Source: Zea mays
Lineage: Eukaryota; Streptophyta; Magnoliopsida; Poales; Poaceae
NCBI RefSeq assembly: GCF_902167145.1
Contig: NC_050096.1
Coordinates: 294,016,200-294,080,199, forward strand
DNA: 64,000 nucleotides
Direction: 5' to 3'
Shown: positions 1-9,865 of the stretch, one piece after another
Position numbering within the stretch: position 1 is the stretch's first letter
Layout of the letters: every line of letters begins with the position of its first letter
Notes under the pieces: model-generated
What the model was told of the DNA's origin: nothing
The model's input: the letters and a program-made list of their open reading frames with translations, nothing else
Database searches by the model: none
Program-made: the position numbers and the translations under genes

Positions 1-690
1 CAAGCTTCGGCGCAGCCGCCGCTTGGATGCGGTGCAGAGCGGCTACCCCGCGTTGTCCATCATCAAGCAGGGGGACCTCATGGTCGTCGCCAATGTCGGT
101 GACTCTCGGGTTGTTCTGGGCACCGCATCCGACGACGACGCCATCACACCGTCCAACTCATCGTCCACCTAAAGCCCAACCTGTCACGTAAGTCGGTACT
201 GACCGACCATGAATTCTTGTGCGATGGGACGCCGGTCGTTACTGACGTTGTATTAGTATCCTCGAATATGATGTATGTAGAGGAGTAGCGCATCCGGTGG
301 TGCAACGGCCAGGGGTACTACCTCGCTGATGAGTCCGGGGTGCACTTCGTTTGGCAGCTCAACCAAGAGTCATCGGTACTCGCATGTCGCGCGCATTCGA
401 CGACTACTATATCGAGGACTGTGGCGTCATCTTGGCGCCGGAGGTAATGCAGAGGAGGACCGACAATAATGACCAGTTTGTCATCCTCGCCACCGTCGGG
501 GCAGCTTTTGTGCCGGCATGCCTTTAATTCTCTTCGCAAACACACACACTTGTCTTTTTGTTTAAGCAAAAGCGTATGGTGGTGCGTGCCTGGTGACTAA
601 CGATGTACGAGAGAATTTCTTCCAGCATGTGTGGAACGTGCTCTCCAATGATGAAATCATGCAAATCGTGGCATATATCGAAGTCTGCAT
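1..690 (+). pseudogene. Protein phosphatase 2C (PP2C) gene fragment, decayed
   Basis: This is the only recognisable host-gene sequence. Exon-like blocks read as a plant PP2C, a metal-dependent Ser/Thr phosphatase. Block 1 (about 25-187) contains GDLMVVANVGDSR and LKPNLS and is followed by a donor-like gtaagt at 188. Block 2 (about 281-500) contains RIRWCNGQGYYLADE, MSRAFDDYYIEDCGVILAPEV and DNNDQFVILATVG. Block 3 (about 626-675) reads VWNVLSNDEIMQIV after an acceptor-like ag. It is broken by single-base deletions near 152 and 382 and a TAG at 286-288. The family's SRAFGD and ATDG signatures, which include metal-binding Asp residues, appear here as SRAFDD and ATVG. No start or end of the gene is visible and the left part lies outside the window. 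Retention of the intron layout argues for a degenerate genomic copy or transposon-captured fragment, not a processed copy. Confidence 0.8.
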
Positions 691-977
691 GATACTGATG
701 GTTGCAATGTAGTGGTGAAATAGATAGATTAAAATAACAAAATCAAATTGATTGTGAAACCTTTTCTCATAACGGTATAACACACATTTTGTATGTAAAT
801 CGTAGTATACTGGTATTATATATTCTCGTTGCAACGCACAGACACTCAGCTAGTATAGCAATAATTTCATATATAGCATACACATTATATATATCAAATA
901 AATTTAATATGTGTAACCATCCTATTGACCATTCATACAGTGCAAAATAATAACATTGTAAGAAAAATGGACCACAT
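691..977. other. AT-rich spacer with a possible Helitron-like 3' end relic
   Basis: No coding signal is seen. Around 828-857 the sequence cgttgcaacgcacagacact is followed by cagctagt, that is, a palindromic core gcgttgcaacgc-like motif a short distance before CTAG. Helitron 3' ends consist of a hairpin followed by CTRR, so this could be a degenerate terminus and could explain capture of the neighbouring PP2C fragment. The stem is imperfect and no 5' end was found, so this is weak. Confidence 0.2.
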
Positions 978-2397
978 CGCACTTAATTAAGTGATTTTGG
1001 TGTTTGATGATCAACAAAACTTATGGACTAATGGTTTTGCAAGTATTTATGTTTTATAGTTCATAGGACACAAAGTGGATTAGACTAAGGCACAAAGGTT
1101 GCGACACTGAAAGGGAAATAGGCTTAAACCTTTTCCTAAATGATTTTGGTGGTTGAATGCCCAACACAAATAATTGGACTAACTAGTTTGCTCTAGATTA
1201 TATATTCTACAGGTGCTAAAGGTTCAACACAAACCAATAAAAAGATCAAAGTTAGGGTTCAAAAGAAAGGAGCAAAAGAAACTGAAGAGAACCCTGGTCT
1301 GGCGCACCGGACTGTCCAGTGTGCCACCGGACAGTGTCCGGTGCACTAGGGGCCGTATAGTCTGAATTCTTCACCTTCGGGTTTCTCAGACGCTGCTCCG
1401 CTATAATTCACCGGACTGTCCGGTGGGCCAGCAGAGCAACGGCTAGGAAGCGCAATGGTCGACTCCAACGGTCGCCTGCAACGTGAATAGTGCGCGGACA
1501 GTTCGCGCAGAGTCAGAGCAGCGCCAGAAGGCGCGCCGGACAGTGAACAACGCCTGTCCGATGCGGCACCGGACTATCCAGTGCCCCAAGATGTCAGAGC
1601 TCCAACGGTCGAAACCGTCAGAACCCTAACAGTTGGGTGACGTGGCTAGCGCACCGGACTGTCCGGTGCGCCCATCGACAGACAGTCTCCCTAACGGTTG
1701 TGTCGGTACCCTGGATTAGGGGTACCCCTACTACGGTATGAAGGCACAATGCCTGTGCGACTATCCCTAGCCGCGCGGAGAACAGCCCCAGGGGTCTCTT
1801 GTGAGCAGTTAAGGTGGCGTTCTCAGAGACAACGCCATCGGGCCCAGAAGGCGTAGGACCCCTGTGCGCACAACCCGGACCTCCGAAGTAAAGCAGCCCG
1901 GAGCCATTGGATAGAGTTCGGACCCCACCAAGTGAGCTCTGGACCACCCATAACAAGGTCCCGGGAGAGGAAGTGCCGTGACCTAGGCATGGGTCCGGTG
2001 TTGACGTGCGTCCAGGCTCTATCCGGTGCGCTCCCCGCTCGGCCGAGGGCCCAATGCTGCCACATGGCTTATTGCCCGTGACGTAGGCCAGCGGGCGGAG
2101 CATGACGTAAGGGCTCTGGGCCGCACGGCCTCCTCATTTATTGCGGAGAGGATGTGAAAGGGAAATGTGCCCTTGGGCCATTTCTAAGTATTTTGGTGAT
2201 TGAGTGTCAACACAAGTGCTTAAATGTGAATCAATGCCCATGGATGAACAAAGTGCAAATCTAGAGCAAAGGTATGTTTCTAAGTCTTAGTACATTGGTT
2301 TTGTGTACTAATATACTTGTCTAAGTATTAGAAACAGGAAGAAGAAGAAAAGAAGAGAGTTGGCTGTGTACAGCCAAGAGGCTGTTTCGGTCTGGGG

Positions 2398-2750
2398 CAC
2401 CGGACTGTCCGGTGGTGCACCGGACAGTGTCCGGTGCGCCAGGCTGCCTCGGCCGAAGAGGCCGCTCTCGGGAATTTGCTGACGGCGTACGGCTAAAATT
2501 CACCGGACTGTCCGGTGTGCACCGGACTGTCCGGTGAGCCAACGGTCGGCCGGGCCAATGGTCGGCCGCGCGATCTGCGTGGGACACGTGGCCGAGCCAA
2601 CGGTCGGAAGGGGGCACCGGACTGTCCGGTGTGCACCGGACATGTCCGGTGCGCCAACGGCTCACGCATCTGCAACGGTCGACTGCGCTGTTTAAGGAAG
2701 GAAATCGGGCACCGGACAGTGTCCGGTGTGCACCGGACTGTCCGGTGCGC
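2398..2750. repeat. Palindrome array in the element A LTR
   Basis: There are eight units of the form caccggac-N(1-3)-gtccggtg, with spacers t, at or ag. They lie mostly in adjacent pairs sharing tgtg or gtg between them, for example about 2399/2418, 2501/2520, 2616/2634 and 2710/2730. Each unit has two CCGG sites. They lie upstream of the TATA box, where Sirevirus LTRs are known to carry such palindromes. The unit has no stop codon in several frames and so produces misleading ORFs on both strands. Confidence 0.9.
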
Positions 2751-2814
2751 CCGACGACAGAAGGCAAAGATGGCCTTCCAGATTTGTTCTCAACGGCTCC
2801 TAGCTGCCTTGGGG

Positions 2815-2823
2815 CTATAAAAG
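2815..2823 (+). promoter_or_regulatory. TATA box of the element A 5' LTR
   Basis: The sequence ctataaaag lies in a gggg-ctataaaa-gggacccc context directly downstream of the palindrome array. The same position in H is 59616-59624. Transcription is expected to start about 25-35 bp downstream. Confidence 0.8.
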
Positions 2824-3425
2824 GGACCCCTAGGCGCATGGAGGGAGACACCAAGCACACCAAGCATTCCTACAACATTCCTAAGCACCAAGACATCGAT
2901 CTCGCGCATTTGTTTCATTGTGATAGCATATAGAGCTCTTGTGGAGTTGTGAACTCTTTGAGTTGTGTTGCGAGCTCTTGTTGCGACTTGTGTGCGTGTT
3001 GTTGCTCTGATCTTTTGAAGTCTTGTGTGCGTTGCTCATTCCCCCTTTGCTCTGTGTTCTTTGTGAACTTCAATTGTAAGGGCGAGAGGCTCCAAGTTGT
3101 GGAGATTCCTCGCAAACGGGATTGAGAAAAAGCAAGCAAAACACCGTGGTATTCAAGTGGGTCTTTGGACCGCTTGAGAGGGGTTGATTGCAACCCTCGT
3201 CCGTTGGGACGCCACAACGTGGAGTAGGCAAGCGTTGGTCTTGGCCGAACCACGGGATAAACCACTGTATCATCTCTGTGATTGATCTCTTGTGATATTG
3301 TGTTTTGTTGAGACTCCTTTCTAGCCACTTGACAATCATTGTGCTAACACTTAACAAGTTTTTGTGGCTATAAGTGTAAGTTTTCACAGGATCACCTATT
3401 CACCCCCCCTCTAGGTGCTCTCAAT

Positions 3426-3437
3426 TGGTATCAGAGC
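3426..3437 (+). other. Primer-binding site of element A
   Basis: tggtatcagagc lies two bases after the 5' LTR end and is complementary to the 3' end of plant initiator methionine tRNA, the usual primer of Ty1/copia elements. Confidence 0.9.
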
Positions 3438-3473
3438 CGTTCTCTTCAAGAAAGGGACTAACCGCCCGAAGAG

Positions 3474-5861
3474 ATGGATCCTAAGGGGAAGGGAGTCGTG
3501 ATCAACGACAAGGAAAAGGAGTCCTTCGTCAACGAGCCAAAAGATGACAAATCCAACGACTCTGGCTCGGGCCACAGACGTAAAGATGGGAAGAAGAAGA
3601 AGACAAAACGTATCAAGGAGATCGTCTACTACGACAGCGACGAGTCTACTTCTTCTCACAAGGACGACGACTACGACAAACAAAAGACGGTTAACTCAAA
3701 CTTCTCTTTTGATTATTCGCGCATTCCGCACAGCTCAAATGCTCATTTGCTCCCCATTCCACTTGGCAAGCCTCCTCACTTTGATGGAGAGGACTACGGA
3801 TTTTGGAGTCACAAAATGCGTACACACCTATTTTCTCTCCATCCAAGCATTTGGGAGATTGTGGAAAGTGGAATGAAATTTGATAGCTCGGATAGTCCTT
3901 CATTTATTAATGAACAGATCCATAAAAATGCACAAGCTACTACTGTGTTGCTAGCCTCTTTGTGCAGGGACGAGTATCACAAGGTGAGCGGCTTGGACAA
4001 TGCCAAGCAGATTTGGGACACCCTCAAGATCTCTCACGAGGGGAATGATGTCACCTTACTCACCAAGATGGAGTTGGTGGAGGGCGAGCTCGGACGATTC
4101 GCGATGATAAGGGGCGAGGAGCCGACGCAAACATACAACCGGCTCAAGATCCTTATCAACAAAATAAGGAGCTACGGAAGCACGCGATGGACGGATCACG
4201 ACGTCGTCCGCCTAATGCTAAGGTCATTTACCGTTCTTGATCCTCATCTCGTGAACAATATTCGTGAGAATCCCAGGTACACGAAGATGACGCCCGAGGA
4301 GGTACTCGGAAAATTCGTAAGCGGGCGGATGATGATCAAGGAGGCAAGATACGTGGACGACGCCTTGAATGGACCAATCAACGAGCCTCAACCCCTTGCT
4401 CTCAAGGCAACAAGAAGCAAGGAGGCGCTACCTAGCAGGGTGGCACAAATTGAGGCAGCCGGACTTAATGATGAAGAGATGGCCCTCATCATCAAAAGAT
4501 TCAAGACGGCGCTTAAAGGTCGCAAGGGACAGCCAAGCAAGACCAAAGCCAAGGGGAAGCGTTCGTGCTTCAAATGCGGTAAGCTTGGTCATTTTATTGC
4601 TAACTGTCCCGACAATGATTGTGATCAGGACCAAGGGAACAAGAGGGAGAAGAAGAAGAATTATAAGAAGGCAAAGGGCGAGGCTCATCTTGGCAAGGAG
4701 TGGGATTCGGACTGCTCCTCGTCTGACTCCGACAATGAGGGACTCGCCGCCACTGCATTCAACAAGTCATCCCTCTTCCCCAACGAGCGTCACACTTGCC
4801 TCATGGCAAGAGAGAAGAAGGTAATCACTCGTAATGATGTCACTTATGATTCTTCTAGTGACGATGAGTCTAGTGATGATGAAATAGATTACTCTAGTTT
4901 GTTCAAGGGATTAGATAGAAATAAAATTGATAAAATCAATGAATTGATTGATGCCTTGAATGAAAAGGATAGGCTTTTAGAAAAGCAAGAGGATTTGTTG
5001 TATGATGAACATGATAAGTTTGTAGAGGCACAAAAATCCTATGCTTTAGAAGTTAAAAGAAATGAAGTGCTTTCTAGTGAATTATCTTCTTGTCATGAAA
5101 ACATTGCTACTTTAAAGAGTGTTAATGATGACTTAAATACTAAACTAGAAGTAGCTAGTAAATCAACATCCTGTGTAGAAATTGTTGAAACGTGCACTAG
5201 GTGTAAAGATCTTAATGTTGATGCTTGTAGGAAACATCTAGTTTCAATTTCTAAATTGAATGATGAAGTGGCTAGTCTTAATGCTCAACTTAAGGCTAGC
5301 AAAAGCGAATTTGATAAGCTAAAATTTGCAAGGGATGCCTACACGATCGGTAGACACCCCTCAATTAAGGATGGACTTGGCTTCAAAAGGGAAGCCAAGA
5401 ACTTAACAAGCCATAAGGCTCCCATTCCCGCTAAGGAGAAAGGGAAGACCCCTATGGCTACTAGTGCTAAAAAGAACCATGCCTTTTTGTATCATGATAG
5501 GAAAAATTCTAGAAATGCTTTTAGAAGTTATGATGCTTTTGATTCACATGTTTATGATTCTTATGCTATGACTGCTTCTAGTTCTCATGTTGTGCATGAT
5601 AGAAAGGTTGGTAGAAGAAATGTTATTCACAATATGCCTAGGAGAAATGTTGTTAATGCTCATAGGAAAGTTCATGGACCTTCTACAATTTATCATGCCC
5701 TAAATGCTTCCTTTGCTATTTGTAGAAAGGATAGGAAAATAGTTGCTAGTAAGTTAGGGGCAAAATGCAAGGGAGACAAAACTTGCATTTGGGTCCCTAA
5801 GGAAATTTGCACTAACCTTGTAGGACCCAACAAGAGTTGGGTACCTAAGTCCCAAGCCTAA
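3474..5861 (+). CDS. gag: Element A Gag polyprotein, 795 aa
   Basis: This is the structural protein of the virus-like particle. The ATG at 3474 follows the PBS by 36 bp and opens MDPKGKG. A basic, Lys/Ser-rich N-terminus (1-80) is followed by a copia-type capsid region (about 90-300, including YGFWSHKMR and [12 protein letters not shown]). A single zinc knuckle [15 protein letters not shown] is at about 365-379, then an acidic stretch. A long coiled coil spans about 475-625, and the tail ends with CIWVPK...WVPKSQA, shared by all Gags here. The protein is longer than most copia Gags, as expected for Sireviruses. pol lies in the +1 frame. A donor-like site at 4821, after codon 449, would let a spliced RNA drop the coiled coil and tail. 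Confidence 0.95.
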   Translation: MDPKGKGVVINDKEKESFVNEPKDDKSNDSGSGHRRKDGKKKKTKRIKEIVYYDSDESTSSHKDDDYDKQKTVNSNFSFDYSRIPHSSNAHLLPIPLGKPPHFDGEDYGFWSHKMRTHLFSLHPSIWEIVESGMKFDSSDSPSFINEQIHKNAQATTVLLASLCRDEYHKVSGLDNAKQIWDTLKISHEGNDVTLLTKMELVEGELGRFAMIRGEEPTQTYNRLKILINKIRSYGSTRWTDHDVVRLMLRSFTVLDPHLVNNIRENPRYTKMTPEEVLGKFVSGRMMIKEARYVDDALNGPINEPQPLALKATRSKEALPSRVAQIEAAGLNDEEMALIIKRFKTALKGRKGQPSKTKAKGKRSCFKCGKLGHFIANCPDNDCDQDQGNKREKKKNYKKAKGEAHLGKEWDSDCSSSDSDNEGLAATAFNKSSLFPNERHTCLMAREKKVITRNDVTYDSSSDDESSDDEIDYSSLFKGLDRNKIDKINELIDALNEKDRLLEKQEDLLYDEHDKFVEAQKSYALEVKRNEVLSSELSSCHENIATLKSVNDDLNTKLEVASKSTSCVEIVETCTRCKDLNVDACRKHLVSISKLNDEVASLNAQLKASKSEFDKLKFARDAYTIGRHPSIKDGLGFKREAKNLTSHKAPIPAKEKGKTPMATSAKKNHAFLYHDRKNSRNAFRSYDAFDSHVYDSYAMTASSSHVVHDRKVGRRNVIHNMPRRNVVNAHRKVHGPSTIYHALNASFAICRKDRKIVASKLGAKCKGDKTCIWVPKEICTNLVGPNKSWVPKSQA

Positions 5862-5874
5862 ATTTGCCTTGCAG
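4821..5874 (+). other. Candidate gag-pol intron in element A
   Basis: The donor-like AAG|GTAATC at 4821 falls exactly between gag codons 449 and 450. The acceptor-like ttgccttgcag ends at 5874, with gtttatgc starting pol at 5875. Removing these 1054 nt joins Gag (capsid plus zinc knuckle) in frame to protease. The gag stop TAA lies in a branch-point-like cctaaat about 15 nt before the acceptor. The equivalent sites in H, B and C are also in phase. The A donor is weak by consensus. This is inference; translational frameshifting in the 5824-5858 overlap is the alternative. Confidence 0.45.
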
Positions 5875-8800
5875 GTTTATGCATCCGGGGGTTCAAGCTG
5901 GATTATCGACAGCGGATGCACAAACCATATGACGGGGGAGAAGAAGATGTTCACTTCCTACGTCAAGAATAAGGATTCCCAAGATTCAATTATATTCGGT
6001 GATGGGAATCAAGGCAAGGTAAAAGGGTTAGGTAAAATTGCAATTTCTAATGAGCATTCTATCTCTAATGTATTTTTAGTAGAGAGTCTTGGATATAATT
6101 TGCTATCTGTTAGTCAATTATGTCATATGGGATATAACTGTCTATTTACAAATGTAGATGTGTCTGTCTTTAGAAGAAGTGATGGTTTACTAGCTTTTAA
6201 GGGTGTATTAGACGGCAAACTTTATTTAGTTGATTTTGCAAAAGAAGAGGCCGGTCTAGATGCATGCTTAATAGCTAAGACTAGCATGGGCTGGCTGTGG
6301 CATCGCCGCTTAGCACATGTGGGGATGAAGAACCTTCACAAGCTTCTAAAGGGAGAACATGTGATAGGTTTAACTAACGTGCAATTCGAAAAAGATAGAC
6401 CTTGTGCAGCTTGTCAAGCAGGTAAACAAGCGGGAGGAGCGCATCACAGCAAGAATGTGATGACCACTTCAAGACCCCTGGAGCTGCTGCATATGGACCT
6501 CTTCGGACCTGTCGCCTATCTGAGCATAGGAGGGAGTAAGTATGGTCTAGTTATTGTTGATGACTTTTCCCGCTTCACTTGGGTGTTCTTTTTGCAGGAT
6601 AAGTCTGAAACCCAAGGGACCCTCAAGCGCTTCCTCAGGAGAGCTCAAAATGAGTTTGAGCTCAAGGTGAAGAAGATAAGGAGCGACAATGGGTCCGAGT
6701 TCAAGAACCTTCAAGTGGAGGAGTTCCTTGAGGAGGAAGGGATCAAGCACGAGTTCTCCGCTCCCTACACACCCCAGCAAAATGGTGTGGTAGAGAGGAA
6801 GAACAGGACGCTAATCGATATGGCGAGGACAATGCTTGGAGAATTTAAGACCCCCGAGTGTTTCTGGTCGGAAGCCGTGAACACGGCTTGCCACGCCATC
6901 AACAGGGTCTACCTTCATCGCCTCCTCAAGAAAACTTCGTATGAGCTACTAACCGGTAACAAACCCAATGTATCCTACTTTCGTGTTTTTGGGAGCAAGT
7001 GCTACATTCTAGTGAAGAAGGGTAGAAATTCTAAGTTTGCTCCCAAAGCTGTAGAAGGGTTTTTGTTAGGTTATGACTCAAATACAAAGGCGTATAGAGT
7101 CTTCAACAAATCATCGGGTTTGGTTGAAGTCTCTAGCGACGTTGTATTTGATGAGACTAATGGCTCTCCAAGAGAGCAAGTTGTTGATTGTGATGATGTA
7201 GATGAAGAAGATGTTCCGACGGCCGCTATACGAACCATGGCGATTGGAGAAGTGCGGCCACAGGAACAAGATGAACGAGATCAACCTTCTTCCTCAACTA
7301 TGGTGCATCCCCCAACCGAAGATGACGAACAGGTACCTCAAGTGGAGGCGCTTGATCAAGGGGGAGCACAAGATGATCAAGTGATGGAGGAAGAAGCGCA
7401 ACCGACACCTCCAACCCAAGTTCGAGCGATGATTCAAAGGGATCATCCCGTCGACCAAATTCTGGGTGATATTAGCAAGGGAGTAACTACTCGATCTCGA
7501 TTAGTTAATTTTTGTGAGCATTACTCCTTTGTCTCTTCTATTGAGCCTTTCAGGGTAGAGGAGGCCTTGCTAGATCCGGATTGGGTATTGGCCATGCAGG
7601 AGGAACTCAACAACTTCAAGCGCAATGAAGTTTGGACACTGGTGCCTCGTCCCAAGCAAAATGTTGTGGGAACCAAGTGGGTGTTCCGCAACAAACAGGA
7701 CGAGCACGGGGTGGTGACAAGGAACAAGGCTCGACTTGTGGCAAAAGGTTATGCCCAAGTCGCAGGTTTGGACTTTGAGGAGACGTTTGCTCCTGTGGCT
7801 AGGCTAGAATCAATTCGTATCTTGCTAGCATATGCCGCTCACCATTCTTTCAGGTTGTACCAAATGGATGTGAAGAGCGCTTTCCTCAACGGGCCAATCA
7901 AGGAGGAGGTGTACGTGGAGCAACCCCCTGGCTTCGAGGATGAACGGTACCCCGACCACGTGTGTAAGCTCTCTAAGGCGCTCTATGGACTTAAGCAAGC
8001 CCCAAGAGCATGGTATGAATGCCTTAGAGACTTTTTAATTGCTAATGCTTTCAAGGTTGGGAAAGCCGATCCAACTCTTTTTACAAAGACATGTGATGGT
8101 GACTTGTTTGTGTGCCAAATTTATGTCGATGACATAATATTTGGTTCTACTAACCAAAAGTCTTGTGAAGAGTTTAGCAGGGTGATGACGCAGAAATTCG
8201 AGATGTCGATGATGGGCGAGTTGAACTACTTCCTTGGGTTCCAAGTGAAGCAACTCAAGGACGGCACCTTCATCTCCCAAACGAAGTACACGCAAGATCT
8301 GTTAAAGCGGTTTGGGATGAAGGACGCCAAGCCCGCAAAGACTCCGATGGGGACCGACGGACACACCGACCTCAACAAAGGAGGTAAGTCCGTTGATCAA
8401 AAAGCATACCGGTCAATGATAGGTTCTTTGCTTTACTTATGTGCTAGTAGACCGGATATTATGCTTAGCGTATGCATGTGTGCTAGATTTCAATCCGATC
8501 CTAAGGAGTGTCACTTAGTGGCGGTGAAGCGAATTCTTAGATATTTGGTTGCTACGCCTTGCTTCGGGCTCTGGTATCCAAAGGGGTCTACCTTTGACTT
8601 AGTTGGATACTCAGACTCCGACTATGCTGGATGTAAGGTCGATAGGAAGAGTACATCAGGGACGTGCCAATTCTTAGGAAGGTCCCTGGTGTCATGGAAC
8701 TCTAAGAAACAAACCTCCGTTGCCCTATCCACCGCTGAGGCCGAGTACGTTGCCGCAGGTCAGTGTTGCGTGCAACTGCTTTGGATGAGGCAAACCCTCC

Positions 8801-9075
8801 GGGACTTTGGCTACAATCTGAGCAAAGTCCCACTCCTATGTGATAATGAGAGTGCTATCCGCATGGCGGAGAATCCTGTTGAGCACAGCCGCACAAAGCA
8901 CATAGACATCCGGCATCACTTTTTGAGAGACCACCAGCAAAAGGGAGATATCGAAGTGTTTCATGTTAGCACCGAGAACCAGCTAGCCGATATCTTCACT
9001 AAGCCTCTAGATGAGAAGACCTTTTGCAGGTTGCGTAGTGAGCTAAATGTCTTAGATTCGCGGAACCTGGATTGA
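5869..9075 (+). CDS. pol: Element A Pol: protease-integrase-RT-RNase H
   Basis: The open frame of about 1068 codons has no ATG at its left end; it is open from 5824, overlapping the gag end, in the +1 frame. Numbering is from the TTG at 5869. Protease is [13 protein letters not shown] with catalytic Asp near 14. The integrase zinc finger has HRRLAHVG and CAACQAGK. The integrase triad is Asp 210 (HMDLFG), Asp 273 (RSDNG) and Glu 309 (VVERKN). Reverse transcriptase has Asp 667 ([10 protein letters not shown]) and YVDDIIFG near 752-759. RNase H has [16 protein letters not shown] and DNESAI. It ends NVLDSRNLD at TGA 9073-9075. All key residues are present, so the enzyme could be active. The first in-frame ATG lies after the protease Asp, so independent initiation would lose protease. 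Confidence 0.95.
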   Translation: MQVYASGGSSWIIDSGCTNHMTGEKKMFTSYVKNKDSQDSIIFGDGNQGKVKGLGKIAISNEHSISNVFLVESLGYNLLSVSQLCHMGYNCLFTNVDVSVFRRSDGLLAFKGVLDGKLYLVDFAKEEAGLDACLIAKTSMGWLWHRRLAHVGMKNLHKLLKGEHVIGLTNVQFEKDRPCAACQAGKQAGGAHHSKNVMTTSRPLELLHMDLFGPVAYLSIGGSKYGLVIVDDFSRFTWVFFLQDKSETQGTLKRFLRRAQNEFELKVKKIRSDNGSEFKNLQVEEFLEEEGIKHEFSAPYTPQQNGVVERKNRTLIDMARTMLGEFKTPECFWSEAVNTACHAINRVYLHRLLKKTSYELLTGNKPNVSYFRVFGSKCYILVKKGRNSKFAPKAVEGFLLGYDSNTKAYRVFNKSSGLVEVSSDVVFDETNGSPREQVVDCDDVDEEDVPTAAIRTMAIGEVRPQEQDERDQPSSSTMVHPPTEDDEQVPQVEALDQGGAQDDQVMEEEAQPTPPTQVRAMIQRDHPVDQILGDISKGVTTRSRLVNFCEHYSFVSSIEPFRVEEALLDPDWVLAMQEELNNFKRNEVWTLVPRPKQNVVGTKWVFRNKQDEHGVVTRNKARLVAKGYAQVAGLDFEETFAPVARLESIRILLAYAAHHSFRLYQMDVKSAFLNGPIKEEVYVEQPPGFEDERYPDHVCKLSKALYGLKQAPRAWYECLRDFLIANAFKVGKADPTLFTKTCDGDLFVCQIYVDDIIFGSTNQKSCEEFSRVMTQKFEMSMMGELNYFLGFQVKQLKDGTFISQTKYTQDLLKRFGMKDAKPAKTPMGTDGHTDLNKGGKSVDQKAYRSMIGSLLYLCASRPDIMLSVCMCARFQSDPKECHLVAVKRILRYLVATPCFGLWYPKGSTFDLVGYSDSDYAGCKVDRKSTSGTCQFLGRSLVSWNSKKQTSVALSTAEAEYVAAGQCCVQLLWMRQTLRDFGYNLSKVPLLCDNESAIRMAENPVEHSRTKHIDIRHHFLRDHQQKGDIEVFHVSTENQLADIFTKPLDEKTFCRLRSELNVLDSRNLD

Positions 9076-9865
9076 ATTGTAGCATACATGTATTTATGCT
9101 TTTGATCATGTTCCTTTTTGCATTTTGTTGCTTATTATGGTGCTCAAGTTGTACAAACACTCCCTGGACCTCACAAGTCCGTTGCAAAATGATGCACATG
9201 TTTAGGGGGAGATGTGTTACAACTTGACCCTTTGAGACTAACCATGTGCTTGAGTTTGATGATTTAGTCTCGAAGGAGGATTGAAAGGGAAAAGCTGGAC
9301 TTGGACCATGAAAGACTTCCACTGCACTCCGATGAGAGGGTAACTTATTCCAAGTTCATCTCATGAAATCTTATTGCCATTTGCTCTTAATTGAAGACTT
9401 TGGTGAGGCAATGGGGTTTAAAGGGCCAAGATTGATCCCGTTTTGGTGCTTGATGCCAAAGGGGGAGAAAATAAAGGCCAAAGCAATAAATGGATCAGCT
9501 ACCACTTGAGAGATTTTGAAAATAGTAGAATAGAGCTTTTTGTTTTGTCAAAACTCTTGCATTGTTTCTTTTGTCAAAAGTTCACCCTTTTGTGGGGACA
9601 AGTGTTGATTATGGGAAATAGGAGGAGTTTTTGAAATCTTTGATCAATCTCTTTTGGAATGACTCTCTTTATGCTTCAACATGTGCGTTTGACTTAGAGA
9701 TAGAGATTTGAGTTTGATTTGCAAAAACAAACCAAGTGGTGGCAAAGGATGATCCATATATGCCAAAATTGAATCAAAATCAATTTGAGTTTTATTTGAA
9801 GTGATTTTGCACTTGTTCTAGTTGCTTTATGTTGTGTTGGCATAAATCACCAAAAAGGGGGAGAT
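9076..9865 (+). other. Element A 3' noncoding region with repeated polypurine tracts
   Basis: This AT-rich region of 790 bp has no convincing ORF. Several polypurine tracts are present: tttagggggagatg near 9203, ccaaagggggagaaa near 9457, and the terminal caccaaaaagggggagat ending at 9865 next to the 3' LTR. The last one is the expected primer for plus-strand synthesis. Multiple PPT-like copies are characteristic of Sireviruses. Confidence 0.8.

Larger units (their letters stand above)
2155..3423 (+). repeat. Element A 5' LTR (1269 bp)
   Basis: Starts tgaaagggaaatgtgccc and ends ggtgctctca. It carries eight palindromic units between about 2398 and 2750, a TATA box, and a long transcribed downstream part. 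Relative to the 3' LTR it lacks one palindromic unit. Confidence 0.95.

Noticed and set aside
1618..2103. 161-codon minus-strand ORF in a GC-rich stretch
   Set aside because: It spans the L2-L3 boundary and lies inside two solo LTRs; no motif was recognised.
2398..2750. Palindrome arrays considered as a CRISPR array
   Set aside because: Units are inverted repeats with irregular spacers, not direct repeats with unique spacers; they lie in retrotransposon LTRs of a plant genome and there are no cas genes.
2321..2933. ORFs of 60-180 aa on both strands in LTRs of A (also 10039-10666, 14811-15469, 22913-23559, 33140-33849, 40293-41002, 59102-59689)
   Set aside because: They are read through caccggac palindrome arrays, which lack stops in several frames. 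They give repetitive peptides (HRTVRC, APDSPV, TGLSG), recur identically in every LTR copy, and lie in promoter sequence.
3411..3683. Minus-strand ORFs opposite gag (also 60232-60525, 4388-4688, 53893-54522)
   Set aside because: Antisense shadows of Lys/Glu-rich gag codons.
4576..4585. GGTAAG inside the zinc-knuckle codons as the gag-pol splice donor
   Set aside because: It is a good donor by sequence, but it lies at phase 1 and would not join the acceptor at 5875 in the pol frame.
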